A stretch of DNA of 50,893 nt, from assembly GCA_024228355.1 (NCBI GenBank), contig JAAETN010000146.1:1-50893 (forward strand). The letters run 5' to 3'. This stretch comes from Maribacter sp. (GTDB taxonomy: Bacteria; Bacteroidota; Bacteroidia; Flavobacteriales; Flavobacteriaceae). Made by a program: the position numbers and the translations under genes. Below the pieces are notes generated by a model. It was not told the DNA's origin and did not search any database. It worked only from the letters and a program-made list of their open reading frames with translations. Positions 26,201 through 34,758 of this stretch are shown in pieces; the stretch's first letter is position 1, and the number at the start of each line of letters is the position of its first letter.

Positions 26201-27469
26201 TTAATAGGCTACTTTATTCACCGAAGGTCTACGCTCAATAATCGTGAAATAAACTCCAGCTATAATAGTAATCAGAAAGTAGCAAACAATAATTAAGCTA
26301 CCGAATTTATAATATGAGTCAATTCCGAACCAATCACCCATTACATATATAAGGGTTATACCTGCAACTCCCCTAAATACTTCAATCCATAAAGCGTAGC
26401 TAATTTTATCCATTAAGGTTGTATAGCCATAAATACCAACGAAAACAAAGGCACCAAAAAGCAACAAACCATCGAAACCAATGGTAGAATAATTAAAGAA
26501 CATAAAAAGCATTAAGAATGTGGTAACCAATAATTGGAAGATTGAATATGCCTTTAAAGCAGATGAGGCAGGAGTTGTATATCTTTCAAAACTGTATACA
26601 TCATCAATAATTTTAATGGGATATTTAGTTTTCACATCAGCTGGACGCCAACCAGTCTGCATAAACCAAATTCGAATTTTATCCCAAAAACTGCTAGTTC
26701 GCCAGGCATCTTTTATCAAACGCCAGATATGTTGAAAATTAATAACAATGGGGTTCCAAGTTGCAGCCGGTTTTAAGACCCCATATTGCGGAGGCACTTC
26801 ATCTAATTCTTCTTGAAATGTACCGAACCAACGATCCCAAATACTGAGAATCTGACCTAGATTTTTATCAATATACTCCGGATTAATGGCGTGGTGTACC
26901 CTATGCTGGGAAGGGGTAATGATAAGATATTCCAACCAACCCATTCTGCCAATATGTTGTGTATGATACCAAAACTGGGCGAATAAATGTATTGGGGCAA
27001 GAACTGCAATAACATTACTTGGAACACCTAAAAGGGCAGCCGGAATCAATAATAAAGGGAAATATCCCAAAAGATTAGAAATTGATTGGCGGAGCGCACA
27101 AGCTAGATTAAACTCCTCACTACTATGGTGTATGACATGCTGATTCCAGAAAAAATTGACTTTATGACTCAAGCGATGATTCCAATAACCGGCAAAATCA
27201 ATGGCCAAAAACGCAACTAACCAAACTATCCACGTGGACTTTATTTCTACTACGGCCAATTGCTCCAATAAATAGGGATAAGTAACAATAATAATCCCAA
27301 TACCCAGTGAATCCTTGACAATGTTGGTTAGTCCCGAACTTATGCTCGAAACTGAATCCATCACCTTATGTTTTTGATTTTTTATAAAATAACCATAGGC
27401 AATCTCTATGACCAGAAGAATCATGAAAAATGGAATAGCATATAAGAGGGCATTCGCGTAGGCTTCCAA
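26201..27469 (-). CDS. Sterol-desaturase/fatty-acid-hydroxylase-family membrane protein
   Basis: A di-iron membrane hydroxylase of 422 residues. The His clusters are HRLSH, HVIHHSSEEFN and QHRVHH, in the order expected for the FA_hydroxylase family, set between hydrophobic helices. The C-terminal 120 residues add three or four more hydrophobic segments, so the protein is longer than the core family. It oxidises a lipid of unknown type. A palindrome and a -7 box lie just upstream. Confidence 0.88.
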   Translation of the reverse strand: MEAYANALLYAIPFFMILLVIEIAYGYFIKNQKHKVMDSVSSISSGLTNIVKDSLGIGIIIVTYPYLLEQLAVVEIKSTWIVWLVAFLAIDFAGYWNHRLSHKVNFFWNQHVIHHSSEEFNLACALRQSISNLLGYFPLLLIPAALLGVPSNVIAVLAPIHLFAQFWYHTQHIGRMGWLEYLIITPSQHRVHHAINPEYIDKNLGQILSIWDRWFGTFQEELDEVPPQYGVLKPAATWNPIVINFQHIWRLIKDAWRTSSFWDKIRIWFMQTGWRPADVKTKYPIKIIDDVYSFERYTTPASSALKAYSIFQLLVTTFLMLFMFFNYSTIGFDGLLLFGAFVFVGIYGYTTLMDKISYALWIEVFRGVAGITLIYVMGDWFGIDSYYKFGSLIIVCYFLITIIAGVYFTIIERRPSVNKVAY

Positions 27470-27478
27470 TTAGTTACT

Positions 27479-27499
27479 TATTTGTGTTTCACAAATATA
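27479..27499 (-). promoter_or_regulatory. Promoter -7 box overlapping an inverted repeat before the sterol desaturase gene
   Basis: On the minus strand TATATTTG (27492-27499) fits TAnnTTTG. It overlaps the arms of a perfect 8-bp inverted repeat, TATTTGTG-TTT-CACAAATA (27479-27497). The repeat ends about 9 nt from the start codon, in the position of a repressor site covering the transcription start. No -33 box was seen. Confidence 0.4.
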
Positions 27500-27538
27500 A
27501 TTAAATTGAAATTTAATCTATTTCACCAGTTAGTTGGA

Positions 27539-28324
27539 TTATTCCTTATAGGGTATTGTTTTCAGAATATGTTCAATGGCCGCGATTCGAGCTTCCGTTT
27601 TCTTATTAGCATCAATAATTACCCAGGGTGCATGCCCAGTATTAGTGTCTTTTAACATCACCTCTTTATATTTGGTATAAACATCCCAAAGTTTCCGGGC
27701 ACTTTCGTCCATAGGCGTCATTTTCCATCGTTTCAGATTGCTTTTTTGTATGTCATCAAAACGCTTGCCCTGTTCTTCTTTAGTGATTGAAAAATAAAAC
27801 TTGATCAAATAGGTATTTGATTCTATAATCATTTTTTCAAAATCATTCACTTGGGACATAAATACTGTATACTCATCTTGGGTACAAAAACCGTGTGCTG
27901 GTTCTACCACCGCCCTGTTGTACCAACTACGATCAAAAAATACGATTTTACCAGGTTTGGGTAATTTATTCACATAGCGTTGAAAATACCATTGCCCCTG
28001 CTCATCTTCAGTTGGCTTGTTCAAAGCAACTATTCTAAAATACCTTGGGTTTATATGGGCTGTTATTCTCCTTATGGCGCCTCCCTTTCCAGCCGCATCC
28101 CTACCTTCAAAAAGAATGACTATTTTCTTTCTATTCTCAATCGTCCAGGCCTGTAATTTGACCAATTCTGCCTGTAGATCACGTAATCGCAGTTCATATT
28201 TAATCTCTCGTAGTGTTTTCTTTAAATCGACATTTTTGCTAGTAAACAAACTACGTAGACCAAGTTTGGAATTGAGTAATTTCAAATCTTCAGGCGAAAT
28301 ATTTAAATTCGGCATATTCTCCAT
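27539..28324 (-). CDS. ppk2: Polyphosphate kinase 2 family protein (copy 2)
   Basis: Uses polyphosphate to phosphorylate nucleotides, or the reverse. Walker A is FEGRDAAGKGGAIRR, Walker B is FFDRSWYNRAVVEPAHGFC, and the lid contains EEQGKRFDDIQKSNLKRWKMTP. The track starts at 28366, but the ATG at 28324 (MENMPNLNISPED) falls one base after the upstream ppk2 stop and is preferred; 261 residues result. A single-domain PPK2 of this size is common. It is one of two tandem paralogues; the two share the P-loop and Walker B regions almost word for word. Confidence 0.95.
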   Translation of the reverse strand: MENMPNLNISPEDLKLLNSKLGLRSLFTSKNVDLKKTLREIKYELRLRDLQAELVKLQAWTIENRKKIVILFEGRDAAGKGGAIRRITAHINPRYFRIVALNKPTEDEQGQWYFQRYVNKLPKPGKIVFFDRSWYNRAVVEPAHGFCTQDEYTVFMSQVNDFEKMIIESNTYLIKFYFSITKEEQGKRFDDIQKSNLKRWKMTPMDESARKLWDVYTKYKEVMLKDTNTGHAPWVIIDANKKTEARIAAIEHILKTIPYKE

Positions 28325-28325
28325 A

Positions 28326-29174
28326 TCAAATATCAATTTGTTTTGCATTTCTATAATAACGAACAATTACATTTGGATCCGGTTGTATCAAATTCGAGCT
28401 GTCCTCCATATCTGTGTAGTCAAATCTTGAAAGCACATAACGCATACTTTCCAATCGTGCAGTTTTCTTATCGTTTGTCTTAACCATTATCCATGGGCTA
28501 AAATTGGTGTGGGTTTTTGAGAACATCTGTTCTTTATAATAGGTGTATTTATCCCATAGCACCTGCCCCATTTTATCAACTGGACTAAACTTCCACTCCT
28601 TTAATGGATTATTTAAACGTGCATTGAAACGCTTGTTTTGAACCTGTTTAGAAATAGAAAACCAAAATTTAATAATGATAACACCATCTTCATATAACAT
28701 ATGCTCAAATTCCGGTACTTGTACTATGAATTGATCATATTGATCTTTGGTACAAAATCCCATAACCGGTTCTACAACAGCACGGTTGTACCAGCTACGG
28801 TCAAAAAAGACAATTTCACCAGGATTGGGCAGTTCTTTAATATATCTTCTAAAATACCACTGTCCCTTTTCATTGTCTGTAGGTTTTGACAATGCAACGA
28901 CACGAGAGGAACGAGGATTCAAATGCTCTATGAAACGTTTTATACATCCGCCTTTACCCGCAGCATCCCTGCCTTCAAATAAAACAGCGACACGCAAATT
29001 GTTATTTGTAACCCACTGTTGCAGATTAACCAATTCACTTTGAAGCTTATTTAATTCGATTTCATATTTTAAATTTTTTACAACCTTATCAACGTCGATA
29101 TTCTTATCCTGTGCAAGCTTAACTAATCCTTTTCTAGTCTTTGCTTTTAATAGATCTTCAGTAGTATATTCCAT
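28326..29174 (-). CDS. ppk2: Polyphosphate kinase 2 family protein (copy 1)
   Basis: 282 residues with FEGRDAAGKGGCIKRFIEHLNPRSSRVVAL (Walker A region) and FFDRSWYNRAVVEPVMGFC (Walker B). The lid residues KQVQNKRFNARLNNPLKEWKFSP diverge from copy 2. PPK2 classes differ in using ADP, AMP or both; I cannot assign the class. First gene of a two-gene unit; the second starts in the same TGATATG stretch as this stop. A strong dyad stands about 42 nt upstream. Confidence 0.95.
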   Translation of the reverse strand: MEYTTEDLLKAKTRKGLVKLAQDKNIDVDKVVKNLKYEIELNKLQSELVNLQQWVTNNNLRVAVLFEGRDAAGKGGCIKRFIEHLNPRSSRVVALSKPTDNEKGQWYFRRYIKELPNPGEIVFFDRSWYNRAVVEPVMGFCTKDQYDQFIVQVPEFEHMLYEDGVIIIKFWFSISKQVQNKRFNARLNNPLKEWKFSPVDKMGQVLWDKYTYYKEQMFSKTHTNFSPWIMVKTNDKKTARLESMRYVLSRFDYTDMEDSSNLIQPDPNVIVRYYRNAKQIDI

Positions 29175-29215
29175 TGGTTATTTCATAATTCATTAAAAAT
29201 ACAAATTTGCATAAA

Positions 29216-29244
29216 GCAAAAGCTTGACAATTGTCATGTTTTGC
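29216..29244. promoter_or_regulatory. Dyad element upstream of the ppk2 pair
   Basis: GCAAAA-gct-TGACAATTGTCA-tg-TTTTGC. The core TGACAATTGTCA is a perfect 12-bp palindrome, and outer 6-bp arms GCAAAA/TTTTGC extend the symmetry with a one-base bulge. It stands between the upstream secreted-protein gene and ppk2. It may be an operator, or an A/T-rich terminator of the upstream gene, since TTTA follows on the minus strand. Confidence 0.45.
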
Positions 29245-29287
29245 AATCTCAGCGTCAAATCAAAGATTCGTTTAAAACTTGTTTGGA

Positions 29288-29881
29288 TTAGTTAAAAGGG
29301 CCAACCATTATATGTGCCCTATGAGTGCCGGGGTCCATTAACCATGGCATTCCCTTGGCATGGGGTTTAATTGGGAGTCCTGTGGATTCTGGTGTAGCGA
29401 ACGGCGTATAAATCACATATCTGAACTGCCCGTCCTTTAGTTCCCCTGTAGATTTATCATAATTTTCATCCTTACCATAGTAAATATAAGTCATACTAGG
29501 TTCTTTGGGCATGACTAACTTTCCAGAAGCTACTTCCGCACCTCGAATTGCGCGTTTCTCCTTAAAGTCCATGCCTTCGGCAGAAAGTTCACGACCGCGG
29601 GCCATAAAGGGTTCCAACTTTTTGGAATAACAGGAAACACTAATTCCCTCCTTATTGGGATTATCACCGATACAAACCAAATTATTGGTTCCTTCACGCA
29701 AAACAACCAATTCTCCGGAGGTATCATAACCATAAACCATGGCATCATCCTTATCTGCTTCCGGTGCAGGTAAAATAGCAGTTTTTATTTGTATTTCTTC
29801 TGGAAGAATGTTCTGATTTTCATCTTGACAGACAATGGGAAGTGCAACCAAACAGATTGAAATAATTAGTAAGTGTTTCAT
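29288..29881 (-). CDS. Secreted protein of unknown function
   Basis: 197 residues from the ATG at 29881, where MKHLLIISICLVALPIVCQ forms a signal peptide; the track start at 29914 adds a non-signal extension. The mature part has one pair of Cys (LVCIGDNPNKEGISVSC) and blocks such as MPKEPSMTYIYYG and KGMPWLMDPGTHRAHIMVGPFN. I do not recognise a family. It is downstream of nothing and upstream of the ppk2 pair on the same strand. It may be a periplasmic protein. Confidence 0.7.
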   Translation of the reverse strand: MKHLLIISICLVALPIVCQDENQNILPEEIQIKTAILPAPEADKDDAMVYGYDTSGELVVLREGTNNLVCIGDNPNKEGISVSCYSKKLEPFMARGRELSAEGMDFKEKRAIRGAEVASGKLVMPKEPSMTYIYYGKDENYDKSTGELKDGQFRYVIYTPFATPESTGLPIKPHAKGMPWLMDPGTHRAHIMVGPFN

Positions 29882-30007
29882 TATGAAATGTTTTTCTAAA
29901 TATACACATCGCATTGGAATTGGTCAACACTTTAAGCAAAAAAAGGGTCAATCAAAACAACTACCACAAACCCTTAGACAAGCCTGGATAGCGCTATGTC
30001 GAGATGC

Positions 30008-32638
30008 TCAGGATAGGCTTAGCAAACTCTTTTCCAAAGTTTCAATCTTGGCCTCGGCATCTGCTTGCTTTTTGCGTTCAATGGTTATTACTTGCTCAGG
30101 AGCATTATTTACGAAACGTTCATTGGATAGTTTCTTTTGAACCGATTGCAAAAATCCTTTCGTGTATTTAAGCTCTTCCTTGATCTTTTTTCTTTCTGCC
30201 TCGATATCAACAGCTCCACTTATCGGAATAAAATATTCATTGCTTTTTACCCTAAATGTAAGCGCCCCTTCCACAGCGGTTTCAACATAAGAAATGGAGG
30301 AAACATTGGTCAACTTTTTTATGACCACATCCCAGTCTTTTGCATTCTTTTCAATATTCAAGACTGAAAGTTCTAAACTTTCTTTCATGGGAATGTTTTT
30401 TTCCTTTCGAATAGTACGAACACCAGAAATGACTCCGGTGGCGAATTCAAATTCTTTGATTAATGAACTATTAACCTTTTCAATAATAGGCCATTTCGCA
30501 ATAACCAACGCCTCTTCAGGAGTGCGTTGTACAATATGTTGCCATACTTCCTCGGTCAAAAACGGCATAAATGGATGTAATAATTTAAGATTTCCTTCAA
30601 AAATTGCGATTACCTCATCAAAGGTTGTCTTATCTATTGGCTGCTGGTATGCTGGTTTTACAATCTCCAATAACCAGGAACTGTAGTCATCCCAAACCAA
30701 TTTGTAGATTGCCATTAGGGTGTCTGAAATTCTGTATTTACAAAAATGGTCCTCAATCTCTGTCAAGGTTTGGTTAAACTTGGCTTTGTACCATGCAATT
30801 CCTAATTTGGAGGCCTCAGGTTGGGGTAAATCTGCTACTTCCCATCCTTCAACCAATCGAAATCCGTTCCATATTTTATTGGCAAAGTTCTTCCCCTGTT
30901 GGCATAGGTCTTCATCGAACAATAAATCGTTGCCTGCAGCGGAGCTCAATAACAAACCTACACGAACACCGTCTGCGCCATAGTTTTCAATCAACTTTAA
31001 GGCATCTGGCGAGTTCCCTAAAGATTTAGACATTTTGCGTCTTTGTTTGTCACGGACAATTCCTGTAAAATAGACATTATCAAATGGCTTTTCATTTCGG
31101 TATTCATATCCCGCGATAATCATTCGTGCCACCCAGAAAAAGATAATATCAGGAGCTGTGACCAAATCATTGGTAGGATAATAATAATTTATGTCTTCAT
31201 TGTCCGGTTCCAAAATACCATTAAAAACCGTCATTGGCCACAACCATGAGGAGAACCAAGTGTCCACGACATCCTCATCTTGTTTAAGGCTCTCGATTTT
31301 TAATTTCGGATTATTGGATTTGATTTTTGCCATTTCCAAGGCTTCCTCTATGGATTCCGCAACCACCATATCATCCTGTCCGTCTCCATAATAGTAAGCA
31401 GGTATCTGTTGGCCCCACCACAATTGACGTGAGATGTTCCAATCACGGATGTTCTCCATCCAATGACGATAGGTGTTTTCGAACTTTTTAGGAAAGAAAT
31501 TAATGTCATCGGTATCCAGAACCGCTTTTATTGCCGGTTTTACCAACTCTTCCATCTTTAAAAACCATTGTTCGGATAAGCGAGGCTCTATGACGGCCTT
31601 AGTTCTTTCCGAAGTACCAACTTTGTTAATATAATTCTCGGTCTTTAACAAGAAACCTTTTTCCTCAAGTTCTTTGTTGATTTCCTTTCGAGCAACAAAT
31701 CGATCTTTTCCTTCATAATGCAGTCCAAAACTATTGAGTGTTGCATCTGCATTAAAAATATCAACGGTTTCCAGATTATGCTTTTCACCAAGAGCCTTAT
31801 CGTTGACATCATGTGCTGGGGTTACTTTTAAACAACCAGTACCAAACTCAATATCTACATATTCGTCCTGAATTATTGGAATGATCCTATTACAAATTGG
31901 TACGATTGCCCTTTTTCCCTTTAAATGGGCATATCGTTCATCATTTGGGTTTATGCAAATTGCGGTATCTCCCAAGATGGTTTCTGGTCGCGTCGTAGCA
32001 ATGGTAACTTTTTCATCCGATCCTTCTATAGCATAGGACAAGTAGTATAAAAGACCTTGCTTTTCTTCATAAACTACTTCTTCATCAGACAAAGTCGTCT
32101 GGGCTAGGGGATCCCAATTCACCATACGATATCCCCTATAAATCATTCCTTTATTGAACAAATCAACAAACACCTTGATAACCGAGGTTGACATATTGTC
32201 ATCCATAGTAAAAGCTGTACGGTCCCAATCGCATGAACAACCTAATTTTTTGAGCTGTTCAAGTATAACTCCTCCGTATTCATGGGTCCAATCCCAGGCA
32301 TGCCTTAAAAACTCCTCTCTAGATAAATCAGACTTATCAAGTCCTTCTTCCTTTAACTTAGCCACAACCTTGGCTTCGGTTGCAATAGAAGCGTGGTCAG
32401 TACCTGGCACCCAACAGGCATTTTTCCCCATTAAACGTGCTTTACGAATAAGAACATCCTGGATGGTATTGTTCAACATATGCCCCATATGCAATATCCC
32501 TGTAACGTTGGGTGGTGGTATTACAATACTATAAGGTTCCCTACTATCAGGACTTGAATGAAAGTAATTATGCTTCATCCAGTAGTCATACCAACGATTT
32601 TCTACCTTTTGAGGCTCATATTTTGATGGGATATCCAT
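30008..32638 (-). CDS. valS: Valyl-tRNA synthetase
   Basis: Charges tRNA-Val. The class I signatures are HMGH in PNVTGILHMGHMLN (about residue 45) and KMSKS in RRKMSKSLGN (about 536). The editing domain lies between, and a C-terminal coiled coil (EAERKKIKEELKYTKGFLQSVQKKLSNERF...) closes the protein, as in other ValS. The start MDIPSKYEPQKVENRW at 32638 is preferred over the track start at 32650, which adds MFQK. The 876-residue product has normal length. It is monocistronic. Confidence 0.97.
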   Translation of the reverse strand: MDIPSKYEPQKVENRWYDYWMKHNYFHSSPDSREPYSIVIPPPNVTGILHMGHMLNNTIQDVLIRKARLMGKNACWVPGTDHASIATEAKVVAKLKEEGLDKSDLSREEFLRHAWDWTHEYGGVILEQLKKLGCSCDWDRTAFTMDDNMSTSVIKVFVDLFNKGMIYRGYRMVNWDPLAQTTLSDEEVVYEEKQGLLYYLSYAIEGSDEKVTIATTRPETILGDTAICINPNDERYAHLKGKRAIVPICNRIIPIIQDEYVDIEFGTGCLKVTPAHDVNDKALGEKHNLETVDIFNADATLNSFGLHYEGKDRFVARKEINKELEEKGFLLKTENYINKVGTSERTKAVIEPRLSEQWFLKMEELVKPAIKAVLDTDDINFFPKKFENTYRHWMENIRDWNISRQLWWGQQIPAYYYGDGQDDMVVAESIEEALEMAKIKSNNPKLKIESLKQDEDVVDTWFSSWLWPMTVFNGILEPDNEDINYYYPTNDLVTAPDIIFFWVARMIIAGYEYRNEKPFDNVYFTGIVRDKQRRKMSKSLGNSPDALKLIENYGADGVRVGLLLSSAAGNDLLFDEDLCQQGKNFANKIWNGFRLVEGWEVADLPQPEASKLGIAWYKAKFNQTLTEIEDHFCKYRISDTLMAIYKLVWDDYSSWLLEIVKPAYQQPIDKTTFDEVIAIFEGNLKLLHPFMPFLTEEVWQHIVQRTPEEALVIAKWPIIEKVNSSLIKEFEFATGVISGVRTIRKEKNIPMKESLELSVLNIEKNAKDWDVVIKKLTNVSSISYVETAVEGALTFRVKSNEYFIPISGAVDIEAERKKIKEELKYTKGFLQSVQKKLSNERFVNNAPEQVITIERKKQADAEAKIETLEKSLLSLS

Positions 32639-32782
32639 TTTTTGGAACAATTTTTGAAATAGTGTGAAATGGTGCGTAAAATGCGACCGGAAAGATATGT
32701 TAAATTATCAATTTGAGTGGATTTTTCGCCTAATTATAAATACGAAACAAAAATAAGTAACGTTATTACATAACAAAAGAAT

Positions 32783-32814
32783 TTTGGACGTTCATCTAAA
32801 AAGATTTACATTTG
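32783..32814 (+). promoter_or_regulatory. Complete Bacteroidota-type promoter of the DUF1573 gene
   Basis: TTTG (32783-32786), 20 nt, then TACATTTG (32807-32814). Both boxes fit the -33 TTTG and -7 TAnnTTTG pattern with acceptable spacing. The ATG follows 21 nt later. This is among the best promoter matches in the window. Confidence 0.6.
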
Positions 32815-32835
32815 AAGTTCACCCAAAACTAAAAA

Positions 32836-33225
32836 ATGATGAAAAAGATAGTACTTGTATTATTTGTAGGACTATTAGGATTTAGCCTAACTGCTCAGGA
32901 AAAAACGGCGAAAATCAAGTTTAAAACAGAAACTATTGATTACGGTATTATAGCAAAAGGCAGTGATGGTGTTCGTGTTTTTGAATTTACCAATACCGGT
33001 GATGCCCCATTGATTATTAGCAAAGTAAGTTCTAGTTGTGGATGTACAATTCCGAATTGGTCAAAAGACCCTGTTTTGCCAGGTAAAACCGGTGAGATTC
33101 AGGTAAAATACGACACAAATAGAGTAAATCCAATTAGAAAGGCGATTACAGTAATTTCAAATGCCGATACACCTACAAAAATTTTGAAGATAACTGGCGA
33201 AGTAAAAGCTGAAGGAACAAAATAG
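32836..33225 (+). CDS. DUF1573-domain secreted protein
   Basis: 129 residues; MMKKIVLVLFVGLLGFSLTAQ is a signal peptide. The rest is an immunoglobulin-like DUF1573 domain: FKTETIDYGIIAKGSDGVRVFEFTNTGDAPLIISKVSSSCGCTIPNWSKDPVLPGKTGEI. The SSCGCT motif is the family hallmark. The domain is related to ASH/MSP folds and is frequent in Bacteroidota periplasm, with no known function. It has its own promoter and terminator. Confidence 0.9.
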   Translation: MMKKIVLVLFVGLLGFSLTAQEKTAKIKFKTETIDYGIIAKGSDGVRVFEFTNTGDAPLIISKVSSSCGCTIPNWSKDPVLPGKTGEIQVKYDTNRVNPIRKAITVISNADTPTKILKITGEVKAEGTK

Positions 33226-33246
33226 AAGTTTATTAATAAATTAATA

Positions 33247-33282
33247 TAGCCCTGACAATTTAGTTGTCAGGGCTTTTTTTGT
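33247..33282 (+). terminator. Rho-independent terminator of the DUF1573 gene
   Basis: AGCCCTGACAA-TTTAG-TTGTCAGGGCT is an 11-bp perfect stem followed by TTTTTTT. Its right arm and T-run encode the last codons and the stop (33267-33269) of the convergent PDZ protein gene. Confidence 0.9.
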
Positions 33283-34607
33283 TTAAATAATTCCTCAAGA
33301 ACAAAGGAAAATAGTAAATCTCGATTATATCTTTCAATAAGTACCCGAATCCTTTTGCCCTCTTTCTCATCGAGCATTTGCATTATTTCTTGAATCTTAT
33401 ACCTATGAATACTCTTACCGTTCACAGCAAGTATTACATCCCCTTCTTTAAGTCCGGCAGTTTCGGCAGGGCTACCCGCTCGAATACCTGAGACCACTAT
33501 TTCCGGAACCAAACTTAATCGAGTTTTGTTTTCTAATAGAATTTGGACATTACCAAATGTGCCTTTCTCGTCTTTTACAACGCCATTCCCATTGGTAATT
33601 CGTTCAGAAACATACCTAACCCCATCGTGCTGCAACGTAATTCCACTTAAATTATAGTGAAACGGATTTTTGTACATTCCGTTCTTCTTCAAGGTGATTT
33701 TCTGATTGCCGTAATCAAATACAATATTGAACCGCTTCAAAACCTCACCTCCTACACTTCCATTTCGATTCCCGAGATTCTTTACAGAACCAAATGATTC
33801 CTTATCAGGAAATGCGGCTTTTGCATCCCTCAGTGCAAAACTTCCAAGTCTTATACTATTAACTTTTGTACGTCGACCAAAAATATCGCCACTTAAACCT
33901 TTACCAAGGAAATCCTCATAATTTTGATCGGGAATCCCAATATGGTCATTTTCTAAAAGCCAAATCGCGTCACTACTTCCAGTATCCACTAATAAACGAA
34001 CAGGTAAATTATCTGCATCCTCAATAAATACATTGGCATTTACATAAGCCTTTCCCCTAATAATCGATAAAGGTAAAGTCTCCCTTTTTTTATCGTCTTT
34101 ATACACATAGGTATCTTGATTATGAAACTTTATGGTCTTTGTTGCGTAATTAATATCAACGACAAAATCCCTGAAAAGATCATACCCAATAATTCCGTGA
34201 ACCGGGATACCTAAACTTGTAGAAAAGTTCAAGCTCTTATCCATAATCACATAAAGCAATTGGTCCTTGTTCTTTATATTTTTTAGTTGAAATGTATTTC
34301 CTTTTGAACTCAATGCTTTTATAGGTTCCCCTTCGCCCAAACCCCTAATAGTGATTTCCGAAACATTATTTATTTGTAAAGAATCTTGATCGGTAAGATT
34401 AAATAATATGGGCTTGTTAACTCCTGAATCCAATACAAATGAGAGTTTACTACCGTTCACTTCAACAGGAACAATAATCAAATTATTTATAAGCTGAAAT
34501 TTAATTTTTTGATAATTCTGGCCATGGGGTAATTCATAGGTCTGTGATACTCCCAAAATTGGCAGACACATCAACAATGACCATAATATGACCTTAAATA
34601 CTCTCAA
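33267..34607 (-). CDS. Aspartyl-protease-like (retropepsin fold) protein with PDZ domain
   Basis: 446 residues. A signal peptide (about 1-21, MRVFKVILWSLLMCLPILGVS) leads to two retropepsin-like lobes, each with an Asp motif: FVLDSGVNKP (D60) and LLVDTGSSDAIWL (D208). The second matches the classic DTG and the first is DSG. A C-terminal PDZ domain (about 365-430) reads GSPAETAGLKEGDVILAVNGKSI. It is probably periplasmic or surface-located. Such clan AA proteins with PDZ are known in Bacteroidota but poorly studied. The last codons KQKKP are made by the terminator of the convergent DUF1573 gene. Confidence 0.85.
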   Translation of the reverse strand: MRVFKVILWSLLMCLPILGVSQTYELPHGQNYQKIKFQLINNLIIVPVEVNGSKLSFVLDSGVNKPILFNLTDQDSLQINNVSEITIRGLGEGEPIKALSSKGNTFQLKNIKNKDQLLYVIMDKSLNFSTSLGIPVHGIIGYDLFRDFVVDINYATKTIKFHNQDTYVYKDDKKRETLPLSIIRGKAYVNANVFIEDADNLPVRLLVDTGSSDAIWLLENDHIGIPDQNYEDFLGKGLSGDIFGRRTKVNSIRLGSFALRDAKAAFPDKESFGSVKNLGNRNGSVGGEVLKRFNIVFDYGNQKITLKKNGMYKNPFHYNLSGITLQHDGVRYVSERITNGNGVVKDEKGTFGNVQILLENKTRLSLVPEIVVSGIRAGSPAETAGLKEGDVILAVNGKSIHRYKIQEIMQMLDEKEGKRIRVLIERYNRDLLFSFVLEELFKQKKP

Positions 34608-34758
34608 TATTACCTTTTTTAATCTATTGCACCCATTAAGTTACGCAAAATCTACCTCAAAACCCCGTTATTTAACATATTTTCAACACATTAAATAATC
34701 CTGAGTTGGGTTGTATTCTCCATAATGATTTCTCATTTTTGTTTAAAATTTAGAGTTT

